A stretch of DNA of 64,000 bases. Source: Astrothelium macrocarpum. Lineage: Eukaryota; Ascomycota; Dothideomycetes; Trypetheliales; Trypetheliaceae. A model generated the notes under the pieces. The model did no database searches. It was not told the DNA's origin and was given only the letters and a program-made list of their open reading frames with translations. The stretch covers positions 1 to 64,000 of the forward strand of contig JAGEMR010000001.1 of NCBI GenBank assembly GCA_021030915.1, in the 5' to 3' direction. Position numbers and translations under genes: made by a program. Shown in pieces: positions 1-10,016 of the stretch (position 1 is the stretch's first letter; the number at the start of each line of letters is the position of its first letter).

Positions 1-29
1 TAAATTGAATTATACGAAAATGCGGAAAA

Positions 30-62
30 GTGGCCAATCCAATTGGGTGGCCAACTCAATTG
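30..62. repeat. Short direct repeat, 16-bp units
   Basis: Two 16-bp units (gtggccaatccaattg at 30-45 and gtggccaactcaattg at 47-62) are separated by one base and differ only by a tc/ct swap. They sit in the only GC-richer patch at the left edge of the window, so they may be part of a decayed mobile element that starts outside it. Confidence 0.6.
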
Positions 63-585
63 TGTTGTACGTTATATCAAATTAATAATTTATTATTTTT
101 ATAATTATTCTATTCATATGAATAAATTCTAATTAATCAATATATATATTATGAATTTAAAAATATTATTTGATAAAATATTTGATTTAATTAATATCAA
201 TAAATTCAAAATAGATTTATATGAAATATAAATAAAATATATGATAAATATATTTTTTTTATAAAAATTCAGTAAATTCAATCAATAATAAATATATAAT
301 TAAAATTCTTATAATAATATATCATTTAATTTAATAAATTAAAATTAATTTTTCAATATTTATTAAAAATTATTATAATTTTTTAATAATTATTGATGAT
401 AAATCATCGTTTAATCTGTATTTTAATATCGAATATGAAATTTTGAATTTTCATATAATTTCACGAATTAATAAAAATAAATTTTTAAAAAATATATCAC
501 GAATAGTTTATATTTATTTTTCAATTTTTATATTTTTTGAAAAATTTTGAATTATTATGATTGAATATATGCGAATTATATGCTA

Positions 586-656
586 ATCGTATGCGGAACG
601 TATGTATAGCGTGAGCCACGCGGTGGTGTGGTTCATAACACCGTGGTAGACCCTAT
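586..656. other. GC-richer island inside the AT-rich block
   Basis: About 70 bp of near-normal base composition (around tagcgtgagccacgcggtgg) is embedded in the AT-rich desert. It holds a small possible stem in which cggtg pairs with caccg around ggttcataa. It may be a fragment of a mobile element that escaped mutation, or a later insertion. No function is assigned. Confidence 0.5.
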
Positions 657-692
657 ATATTTAGATTTAAATTTTATTCATTTATATTTTAT

Positions 693-862
693 ATATTCTT
701 TAGATGAATATTGAATTATTTTTATATTTTTTTAAATAATTTTATGAATTCCATAATTGAATTTTCAAATATATATTATATTCTTTAGATGAATATTGAA
801 TTATTTTTATATTTTTTTAACTAATTTTATGAATTCAATAATTGAATTTTCAAATATATATT
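693..862. repeat. 85-bp tandem duplication, two copies
   Basis: Copy 1 occupies 693-777 and copy 2 occupies 778-862. Each begins atattctttagatgaatatt, and a few bases of a third copy follow (863-871). I see only two differences between the copies: aaataatttt against aactaatttt, and attccataatt against attcaataatt. Both are A/C changes, not C-to-T, so the duplication probably happened after most of the AT-enrichment. Confidence 0.85.
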
Positions 863-1245
863 ATATTCTTTTAATATCAAATCGTCGTTTAATTATAAAA
901 ACAATATATGAATTATATTTTATAAAAAAATAATTCATTTTTTATTCAAAAATTTATCATTTTCATTAATATATATAATTCAAATAATTATTTTATAAAT
1001 ACGAATATAATTAAAAAAAAATTCATAATAATTTTTATCAATAATTTATTATATAAGAAATTTTTTTTAATATAAAAATAATCACTGTTATTATTTATGA
1101 TTGAAATGTCTTTTTTATCGATTTTTAAAATATATTCTGAAAATAATTCTGAATAAAACGTATATATCAGTAATTTTATTTATTAAAAAATAAATATCAG
1201 ATTCATAATTAATGATAATAGAAATAATAATACGTTCATGATCAG

Positions 1246-1593
1246 CCATATTAACGCGCTGTGATTGGTGGTGGAGCGAATTCAGCGAAATGAATTGAAA
1301 TGGTGGAGGTGCGCCGCTTCGGGGGGTGAGCCGCTTCTAGGTACGCCGACTTACCAGACGTCACCAATCTTTTCTACAACACAAATCGACAAATTGATTT
1401 TCTATTCAAACACGGAGAAACTTCCGTCCAGACAAAATGGAAAGCTGCTCGTAGGTGTCTGATCCTTGAATAACATTCTGGAGACCGCCGCCGCACGCAC
1501 AGCAAGCAAGCACTCAAGGCGTTCCTGAAACAACCTTCCAACAAGATTTCCGTCTGAACTCTTCCAATCAAGATAGCTTTTCTTGATTAGCTC
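1246..1593. other. Boundary spacer, no gene seen
   Basis: This is the transition from the AT-rich block to genic sequence, lying 3' of the minus-strand gene ending at 1594. Composition is ordinary. Two overlapping 65-codon frames on opposite strands have no recognisable content. The spacer probably contains the 3' UTR and polyadenylation region of the neighbouring gene. Confidence 0.5.
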
Positions 1594-2548
1594 TTATGGC
1601 CGAATCAGCATACCAGGCAATTCTACCACTGCATTCTCATTATGAGCCATCTCCATGATTGCGCTAATCTCATGTTCCAGCTCATTAGCGAAACCTGTGT
1701 TCGAGCTTTCTCCGGACAACTCCCTCCTCGACGAATTAAATTGTGATGACCGCTCGGTAGGCATTGCCACAACTACGTTCTTCTTCCGCCGTTGTTTTCG
1801 AAAAAGCCAAACTGCCGCAGTCACGAGTAGAATTCCACCTATAGTCCCAGCAATCCCAATGCCAACTGAAGAACCTATAAGAAGATGATTCGATGCCACA
1901 GAGGAGCTCGTTGTGGCGGCGTCTCCATTGTTTATCACCATAGTAGACGTCACGTGGCGGGTGCTTACGCTGGGTGGTGTTGGATTCGCTGAGGGAGCAC
2001 CTGTTATTCCCGTCGATTCCGTCTGCTGAGCTGGAAAAGAAGAGAACCCCCAAATTGGAGCAGTGTTAGACACTGATGCGATGCTATAAGTCGAAACGAG
2101 ATCCTGCGGTGCGGAAGCGGCAAAGTATTCGTTTGGTGGATCGTTGCAGTCTCCAGTGGCTGAAAAACCCGTTGCGCAGCATCGCCAGTTGCTTGACACA
2201 GTGTCATACGTAACATTTTGCGACCCAGTATCTACTATATTGAGTCTTATACCTGAGCTTTCAAGGCAAATTCCCGAGAAGACACAATGGGGACTTACCA
2301 CAGCGGTTCGGACATTGGGTTCCCCAGCTCGAGTCAGTACAGCCAGGGACGTACCACTCTGATGTTGCGAGATCCGATGATCCGTGTCTGCAGAATTGGT
2401 CTGAATAGCAAATATCCCCTAGCAGACAACAGAGGGCAACTGGGTATGTGACGTTGACTGGGCTGCACGGGAGCATTAATGCCCAAGGTCTCCTAGGTAC
2501 GTCCACCGTCAGGTTCTCTTTGACGTAACAGTCGACAGTATCTGCCAT
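1594..2548 (-). CDS. Cys-rich single-pass membrane protein, paralog A
   Basis: Two exons (2548-2299 and 2234-1594; 64-nt intron, donor GTAAGT, acceptor ATATAG). The acceptor was chosen because it gives the same phase and aligned residues as the paralog at 3498-4543. A Cys-rich N-terminal region contains an LCCLLGDICYSDQFC-like block and a GCTDSSWGTQCP block. A Ser/Thr-rich stretch follows, then one membrane helix (around IGIAGTIGGILLVTAAVWLF), a basic KQRRKK stop-transfer and a cytoplasmic tail ending near MEMAHNENAVVELPG. This architecture recurs in uncharacterised fungal surface proteins. No signal peptide is visible from this ATG, and the upstream frame continues without an ATG before it, so an unseen 5' exon may exist. 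Function unknown. Confidence 0.7.
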
Positions 2549-3497
2549 GCGCGGGGCGAATTGGCATGAATCTCCATTAACTGCCTTTTTTTTTGGGCGG
2601 AGGGAGCAAGAATGTTAAGGACCAGAACTTGGAATTCAGCTAGACAGGCGTTGAAACATTACAAAAGGAGCAATTGGTCGGACAACCTAGAGTTAGAGCA
2701 TACTCCCAATTGCCTGGGTTTCCGTCAGACCGGCGTACAGCTGTCTTTTGCGCCCTTTATCTTCCAATGTAACAGGAATATCGGTGGCGACAAGAAGCTT
2801 CTGACACCAAATATACACCTTTCGAGCTGGGTGTGGCATATCGTGCCTATGCAAAAAGCTGCATCAAAGAGCTCCGTAAAGAATTCATTGGCGCTTGAGT
2901 CCGTCAATGTAAGTTGGCTTGACTTCCGTTCAAACAAATCTGCGATCTCAGAAAACCCGGCGTTCCCGACAATTCCTCTTAATGTGAGGGAAGACACTTC
3001 TTAATCTAGGTGTGGCCGTCGTTACCACATCTGCATGTCGTTACATGCTCACCGATTCGTCACGAACAAGATGGTACAGCAAATGATGTGAGTAATCACA
3101 CCCCTGCTTTTGCTGCACGCTTGCGTCCTTCTGGCATCTAGAATCTTTGGCTTTGCCTATAATCTACTGATTGTTCGCTTCACATTCTCACACTATGCTG
3201 CCACCACTTAACACTATTCACGATAGACGACAAAGATCAGCGTAGGTATACGTCTTTTCTACTTTGCATTCTCTGGAGATAAGATACCACCACTAGACGG
3301 TTTACCGTTTTCTCGAAAGTAGGACCAACTTATGTTATGACTTTATTGGAAAGAATGTTTGAGACGACGAGAGACCTGGCTCAAAGTAGCCGTGATGTCT
3401 TCCTGATATCTACTCTTCAATCGACTGGAATCGCAAGTATCTGGCTGATACAGGTCCATCAGTGGGCCGAATAAACGAACGATATACTGGACGCTGC
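2549..3497. other. Spacer between the paralogs, no recognised gene
   Basis: About 950 bp upstream of paralog A and downstream of paralog B. A 130-codon plus-strand frame (2612-3004) overlaps a 90-codon minus-strand frame that lacks an ATG. Neither shows domains, a signal peptide or splice-linked continuation. A T9 run lies just upstream of the first gene. The stretch probably holds the promoter of paralog A and the 3' UTR of paralog B. Confidence 0.5.
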
Positions 3498-4543
3498 CTA
3501 GCTTCTAGTAGAAGGCAACTGGGCTCTCGCATGCCCCTCATGAGCTATTTCTAATATCGCATTTCCGTCATGAGCAATTTCTGCTATCGCATTCCCATCG
3601 TGTTCCATCTCTACCATCGCTTTCCGTCCGTGTAGCAGCTCTGTGGCAGGGTTTTCGTCCAAGCCTTCTCCTGAACGCTGTCCTTCCAATGTGCCGTTTG
3701 CCGATGGGGCTGCAGGTATTCGTGGCCTGCTTCGTCTTCGGCGAAGAAGAAGATAGGTTGCAGCGATTGTGATCATAATTCCAACCACACTTCCCACAGC
3801 TACTATTGTAGCTATCGTAATTGTTGGAAGCTGATCCGATGTTGTTGGCCGTGCGGACGAAGGCGGGCCTGTTGTGGGCATGGCACTGGTAGACAGTCCG
3901 CTCGGGAGCGCGAAGGTGGTAGAACTAACGTGGATCAAGTCGGTCGCTGATGTTGGGTTCCTAGTCTGGCTCGAGGGGATTGATGAAACTTCCCAAATTG
4001 GAGTCATCAAACCAGCCTTTGGGGATTCTGGGATAGTATAGGTGGCAATGAGACTTTCCGGGGGCGGACTTTGGAAGAACTCAAGGAACGAGCTCTCGCA
4101 GTTCGGTGCTCCTGATTCATAGTCTCCGCAACATTGCCAAAGACCGGATGTGTAATTGTAAACAGCGTAATTATTCCCGTCGTCTCCTACTGTGTATCAG
4201 AACCAAAACCTAATCTTTGTTTCAACGGTCTTCAGTTTTCTCGAAAAAACTCGATGCGTAAATAGTACTACTCACCGCATTGTGTAGGGCAATGAGGTCC
4301 CCAATCGGGATCAGTACATCCAGAAACAAACCAATACAAGTCTTCTTGGGATGAAAGGTTATATCCACAGAACTGATTAGTGTAACAGACTGCTCCCATC
4401 GGACAGCATAGAGCTTCGGAGTTTGTATTGCTTAACTGACTGCACGGATAACCGTCCTGTTCTGGAAGTGTTCCGTTAAATTCTCGAATGTAACAGGATA
4501 CGGGAGTTGCCATGCGTGCGGGTTCTGGTAATAGGCTTGTCAT
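3498..4543 (-). CDS. Cys-rich single-pass membrane protein, paralog B
   Basis: Two exons (4543-4276 and 4189-3498; 86-nt intron with GTGAGT donor and CACAG acceptor). The layout matches paralog A: Cys-rich N-terminus with CCPMGAVCYTNQFC and GCTDPDWGPHCP blocks, WQCC shortly after the intron, Ser/Thr/Pro-rich linker, one helix (near IATIVAVGSVVGIMITIAAT), a basic LLLRRRRSRPR stop-transfer and an acidic tail. The tail carries an imperfect repeat with EMEHDGNAI, EIAHDGNAI and EIAHEGHAR. A second ATG at 4513 aligns with the start of paralog A; either could be used. Tandem duplication with the same intron phase indicates common descent. Function unknown; a surface sensor or adhesion role is only a guess. 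Confidence 0.72.
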
Positions 4544-5902
4544 GAATACATTCTAGTCCGAAATAGCGTAAAGAAGGCAATGATATTATAGTACGTGGTC
4601 CTGAGATTTTGGGGGAGCGAAGTCAACGGCTGGATAAAGCTTTCGGAATCTAGTGCATTGATTTACCATGGCTTGCTACTCTGGACATGTAGATGGCAAA
4701 GCTCTTCGGGTTAGCCTATCTGCCATTGTTAATACATAACGGAAAGTACCGAAGCTTCGAAGCACCTTTATCGACACGATCCTTCTCAATGCTATATACA
4801 GACAATTCACGTGGGGGTCTGGAGTAGAATATCTCAACGATGTATGATCCCTGTCTGCCAGTACGGACTGGGCGAGGCTAAAGTAGTTGCAGAGTTCGGA
4901 AACACCGACAAGTAAGTTATCATAGCGCTTGCATTACCGAGGCCAAATATACAATTATTCGTGAAATGGTAGCAGGTGTAGCTATTTACCCGACATACTC
5001 CCTACATTTGTCCCGTTCCATCTATGTGGCCATGAAATAGGAAAGGAAATGTGACAATAGACATATCCGCCATCCTGAACAGATTTGCGGATATTGTTCG
5101 CAAGAGTCTTTATGACCTTTCAAGATACACGGCAGAACGTTGCACAGGACTGGACACTTAATGAAGCCTTGCGGTCTTGCCGCTGGAAATTCGAAGGGTA
5201 TCCCGCTCCGTGCCCTTGTAAAGAGTGCAAGAAAATCGCCTCCTGCATGCGCTTCGCCAATATTGTGAATCTCAGCGATCCAAATGCGTGGGGTTTGTTA
5301 CAATAGCCCGATGGCTCTTTGCTACATAGTTAGAGTTGCCACACTCGGGCTTAATCTCAGCTCACATTGCTGAAGTCATTCACAGTTCTTCTCCCTTTAC
5401 TGATCGTCGTGCTACTTTGTGTTAGCTTAGCTGCTAGGCGGGATTTGAATCTACTTGATTACCGCGCTACTGCAAAGCAAAAGACCTGCTGACCAGTCAC
5501 TATTTCTCAAGGACCATAAAAGAAACAATTCGTCAATACTGTCCTCACACGGGCTTCGTAATGGCAGACTTCGCAACATGAACAAAAAGCGTTGAGTTTA
5601 GAGTTGGCACACCTGTTTAGAGGCCGGTTTTGCATGCGGAGCCAGAATTGCTAAGAATTTCGAAGTGAAAGTCACACTTGCACCCAGCGCATGAAACGTC
5701 CTGTGGCAGAAGATTAAGCCCCCACTTTACCAATGATTGCTCGAAGGTTCGGTAATCGATCAAATCGATCAGATCATCTGCCGGAATGACAAGTCGGTTG
5801 GTATAAAGTTGTAGAAGATATTCGATATCCTAGTTACCTTTTCGTCGCTCTCTATGAATTCGGATCCCATCGGACTTGTTTACCACACCTTTGTGGCTCA
5901 AC
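4544..5902. other. Intergenic, no gene recognised
   Basis: About 1.35 kb upstream of paralog B. The longest plus-strand frame (5085-5306, 73 codons) has a CPCKEC cluster but no other support. A stretch near 5425-5500 resembles the T-arm of a tRNA on the minus strand but cannot be folded into a full cloverleaf. Otherwise I see nothing. Confidence 0.4.
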
Positions 5903-6840
5903 CTACATTTGTTTAGATGACGAAATCTCATTTTCTGCGGCCTGTCCCATAGTTACCAGAGAAGGCTTTTCCCCTCCCTGTGTTTTTCTAACAGCCGACC
6001 GATTTTTCACATGATAATGCCAATGGGTAACTCCCTGGTGAGTGACTTACGCGGTCAACCTTCCGCTGCTAAATAGCATGTTGGCGAAGGCGCGATGGTC
6101 GTTACACCCGACAACGTTAACGGCACAGCTTTGTGATACATCGGGAACGATCACTGGTTCCATGAACTCAACAAAAGTAAATGTCTCGGCAGGCGCCATC
6201 GTTGTGCCAGCAGTGCCTCGTAGAGTGATTTCTATGTCAAAGCAATGACTGAATGACCCGTGTTTCAGGAATGAAATTGTGTAGTGCCAAAGTAAACATA
6301 CGGCTCGAATCGGAATCTGCACCATCATCCCGGTGAAACTCAAATCGCTGCGCGCTGCTAGCGTGACAGCTGTCAGTGTTGTAGTCTTTCCAAGTATTTC
6401 TCAAACTTGGTTCGCTGCGGCTCCTCTCACAATCTAAGTTCGGCAAAAGAGGGATAGCTGATTCGACTAGAAGTAATTCATCTGACCAAGAGAGTTGTGT
6501 TCTTTTTCATTTATAAAGCCTTCAAACCATCAAGCATTAGCCTGAACAACATCATACAGAATTCGCGTCCAAGAACGACTTCAGAGAATTCGAGCTTTAC
6601 ACTGTCCCCTTGCCATTCGTTGTTTACTGTAGGACATATGTTGGCATAATTCTCCGACCTGGAGCACTGTCCGCGTGTATGTAACGCTTGGGAAGGCAAG
6701 ATACACCACGAGCTGACGGGATCATTCGTGGTACGAGCATAGCGCTGGAGCTTTACTCTTTCATCGATCCACAGAAGCGCCTCTTCCAGTGACTGATCCG
6801 AACGTGGCCTCGAAAACACAATGGGCTTTTCAGCCAACAT
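5903..6840 (-). CDS. Predicted four-exon gene, unrecognised product
   Basis: I assemble this gene from splice signals: exons 6840-6528, 6481-6302, 6231-6051 and 5987-5903, with introns of 46, 70 and 63 nt. The donors are GTTTGA (weak), GTATGT and GTAAGT; the acceptors are TCAG, ATAG and TTAG. All joins keep phase and give 252 residues with no internal stop, which is unlikely by chance. Readable pieces include SLEEALLWIDERVKLQRY, DELLLVESAIPLLPNL, AQRFEFHRDD and ETFTFVEFMEPVIVPD. I do not recognise a family. There is no signal peptide or membrane helix. The protein could be the C-terminal part of a longer one whose 5' exons I missed, or a lineage-specific gene. Confidence 0.42.
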
Positions 6841-7566
6841 AACTGAACGTGACAGAAAAATCGGAGCTTTGGGCAGAAAAGATGGGAAATTAAATCCATT
6901 GGTGGAGACGAATCCTGACTAAGCTGACTCTGCGCTCTCCCAGAATCTCCTTCAGCTACCTCCTCTTTCGCCCAACTTCATTGCCTGGACTGTCTTCGTC
7001 CAGTGTTAGCACATGCGCATTCTTATCTGGATGAAAGGCTCCCCGTCATGTCGGTAAGCGGATGGACAGTCATTCGAGGCCTGATCGCAATGTTTGATAA
7101 CTTCCCTGGAGCGATGAGTGCATTAGCATAAGCTCCCGCGCGAATGTGACCCAGTCCATCAGGAAGGGAAGATCCTCAGTCTGCCGTAGAGTCTGAGCCA
7201 ATGGGTTCGTCTACTCATCTTGGACGTCACGGATTCTGGCTTCCCAAGTCTCGCAAATACCCAAGAGCGATGGTTTATAGGCTCTGTGGACAGCATAGTT
7301 CTCCAAGCAAAGATAACAGTCGTCGTTGGCATAGTGCCTCTATGCGGAAAGATTGCTAAGTCCGCTCCCTCGTATAATGTTCTACAAAATGCAGATTACG
7401 CATAGCTACTTGATGCCGCATTTCTTTTATCTATGATGCGATTCTGTCGCCTTCCGCTCATCTCGTAATGTCACCCGTAGTCTGCAGAAGAATCCCCAAC
7501 TCACCAATGTTCACACGTCCCTGATGATACTGACAATTTTAAGATACATCCTGATTGAAGACTGCA
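6841..7566. other. Divergent spacer, no gene seen
   Basis: About 725 bp between the predicted minus-strand gene and the plus-strand GMC oxidoreductase, presumably holding both promoters. A 61-codon plus-strand frame at 7220-7405 is unconvincing. No clear TATA box or other element was identified. Confidence 0.45.
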
Positions 7567-9537
7567 ATGCTGCCTCTGTGTTTGTTGTCATCAATGCTGT
7601 TGCTTCTACCATTTACGTTCGGTCGTTACTCACTCAACGGCGGTCACCCAGATCTTCTTCCAGAAAGTGATTTCGGTATCCCTGGAAGTAATGCGACTTA
7701 TGACTACATAGTTGTGGGCGGCGGTACAGCGGGTTTGACAGTTGCAACCAGGCTGTCAGAATATACTAATGCCACCATTGCTGTCATCGAGGCTGGCGGT
7801 TTCTATGAAGTGGACAATGGTAACCAGAGTGTTGTACCAGGATATTGTTCGTCGATGCATCAACCCCGAGTAGACTGGGCATTTTACACAACGCCACAGC
7901 TGGTAAGTAGACTGGGAAACTAGTATATTTTATCTTGTTTATATTACGAAAACAGGGTGCGAATGATCGCACAATACATTATCCACGTGGAAAGACGCTG
8001 GGTGGCACTTCAGCTCGCAACTACATGCTTTATACACGGTAGAAGATCCCACTTCTTCGTTTCACTTAATCCGACTTATCCATGCAATAGACCTACTATA
8101 GGAACATTACACAAATGGGCCGACGAAGTAGGAGACAGCAGTTATACTTTCAATAATCTTTTACCATATTATAAAAAGTCTTGTAATTACACCTCTCCTA
8201 ACCCTGCACTTTACTTGAATGCTACAAATCATCCAGCGCGAGCCGTCTCAAGTCTCACCAAGGGACCACTTTCAGTCTCGTTCAGCAATCATGTCGATCC
8301 ATTCGGTACGTGGGCTCAACATGCTCTCGAATTTGTAGGCATGCCTATTATAGACGCCTTTACTAGCGGGCGTTTAAAGGGATCAGCCTACACGACCATG
8401 ACCATTGATGCTCGCAATGGACATCGCTCCTCTTCTAAATCCAGTTTCCTCGAAGACGCCTTGCGCCACGGTGCCCGTCCCACAATGTATATAAACAGTT
8501 TCGTTCAGAAGATCATTTTTGATGCGAATAAGACGGCCAGAGGCGTAATGGTAACCAGCGCAGGCTCATACGGCGTACCAGATTCAGAATATCAACTTAA
8601 TGCAAGGCATGAGGTCATCCTCTCTGCAGGTGTATTCCAGTCCCCTCAGCTTCTGATGGTATCTGGCATTGGTCCCAAATCAACTCTGTCCAAATTCAAC
8701 ATCTCATGCATAAGTAACCTACGCGGCGTCGGACAGAACATGTGGGACCACTCCATGTTCAGCACCATCCACCGCGTGAACGTCATGACAGCCTCATCCG
8801 CCCTCAACAACGCCACCATCGCCGCGCAAAACGAAGAAGCCTTCCTCGTCAACGCATCCGGTCCACTCTCCATCTTCGGCACGGGCTATCTCGGCTTCGA
8901 AGACCTCCCCAACCCCTACCGCTCCCGCCTCTCCCCCTCCACCCTCACCACCCTCCAATCCTTCCCAGACGACTGGCCCGAACTCGAATGGCTTCCCGTC
9001 AGCGCCTACAACACCATCCACCCGGACCCCCGCGACGGTGCCAACTACGCCACCCTCAGCACCGCCGTCGTCTCCCCATCCTCGCGCGGCAACCTCACCA
9101 TCCAAAGCGCGCACATGTCGGACCCGCCGCTGATCAACCCCAACTCGCTCACCACATCCGCGGACACCGAGCTCGCCATCGCCGCGCTGCGCCGACAGCG
9201 CGAAGTGTGGCGGTACCTCGCGGACGCCGGGCTCACGATCGGGGACGAGGTGCTCCCCGGCGCGCACGTGCAGAGCGATGCGGAGGTGCTGGAGTACATC
9301 CGGAACACGTACCAGCCGGTGAACCATGCAGCCGCGACGTGTAAGATGGGGAGGGCGGATGATGCGATGGCGGTGGTGGATAGCAATGCGAGGGTGTATG
9401 GGGTGAAGGGGTTGCGGGTGGTGGATGCGAGTGCGTTTCCGTTTCTGCCGCCGGGCCATCCGCAGGCGACGGTGTATGCGCTGGCGGAGAAGATTGCGGA
9501 GGAGATTGTGAATGCTTCGTGGGCGGGGCAGGAGTAG
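7567..9537 (+). CDS. Secreted GMC-family FAD oxidoreductase
   Basis: Three exons (7567-7902, 7956-8038, 8091-9537; introns 53 and 52 nt), 621 residues. The ATG at 7567 opens a hydrophobic signal peptide (MLPLCLLSSMLLLLPF). The dinucleotide-binding motif YIVVGGGTAGLTVATRL is at about residues 47-64, the GMC signature GGTSARNYM spans exon 2, and the C-terminal active-site segments are VNHAAATCKMG and PGHPQATVYALAE, giving a His/His pair. GMC enzymes oxidise alcohols using FAD and oxygen or another acceptor; aryl-alcohol oxidases, glucose oxidases and choline dehydrogenases belong here. Substrate is not predictable from what I see. N-glycosylation sequons are frequent, consistent with secretion. 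The 3' half is very GC-rich with a C-to-G strand-skew switch near 9200. Confidence 0.93.
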
Positions 9538-10016
9538 ATGAGCGGTATGTGTGTGACGACTTATGCAGGGGATTTGTTTGTTGGGTCTCGGGCTGTTGCT
9601 TTTGGCGTATATGGGGCGTTGGGTGATGTGCAATAACGAACGGAATAAAAAAAGCTTTTCCGTTTTAATTTCTAGTTTACCAAGGAAAAGTCTGTCTTTA
9701 CGAGTGATCTGCTAGTTGAGGTACAATATCAATGTTCGCTAATATTCACGCAATCTCCATGAGGAAGAGCCCCGTTTCACGAATGCACTGATCACAGTCT
9801 ACATATCAAGTATTGCTTATGACAAAATTACGATGTGCAGAGGTACGAGATGTAACGATGGATAACTGCAGTATACAAGAAACCGCTGATTGTCATTTTG
9901 TATATCTCTGTAAATACATTACTTTAGGATGACGTGTGTCAGTTTATCCTTTCATTCCACATTACAAGGTCAGAGTAATAATCCTAACCCCGAAGATACA
10001 GAGTCGTTAATCCAAT
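9538..10016. other. Convergent 3' spacer
   Basis: About 480 bp between the 3' ends of the GMC oxidoreductase (+) and the carboxypeptidase (-). It holds an A-rich run after aataaaaaaa near 9642, a plausible polyadenylation region for the GMC gene. No coding sequence seen. Confidence 0.5.

Larger units (their letters stand above)
1..1245. other. AT-rich gene-free block
   Basis: Almost pure A/T sequence with long runs of TA, AAT and ATT and no credible coding region on either strand. The composition changes abruptly near 1245 to ordinary genic sequence. This is what RIP-mutated transposon remnants look like in filamentous ascomycetes, but no transposase or reverse transcriptase similarity survives that I can read, so the origin is inferred. 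A centromeric or mitochondrial-derived segment is not excluded. The block contains three smaller structures listed separately: a short direct repeat at 30-62, a GC-richer island around 586-656 and an 85-bp tandem duplication. Confidence 0.8.

Noticed and set aside
2612..3004. 130-codon plus-strand frame between the paralogs
   Set aside because: No domain, targeting signal or splice-linked extension, and it overlaps an equally long opposite-strand frame.
5420..5510. Possible tRNA on the minus strand
   Set aside because: gattcaaatccc resembles a T-loop and cctagca an acceptor end, but the 5' acceptor half, T-stem pairing and anticodon arm do not form.
8794..9633. 279-codon antisense frame and a 200-codon alternate frame over the GMC gene
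   Set aside because: Same cause: the GC-rich half of the GMC gene is stop-poor in every frame. The GMC frame has all family motifs.
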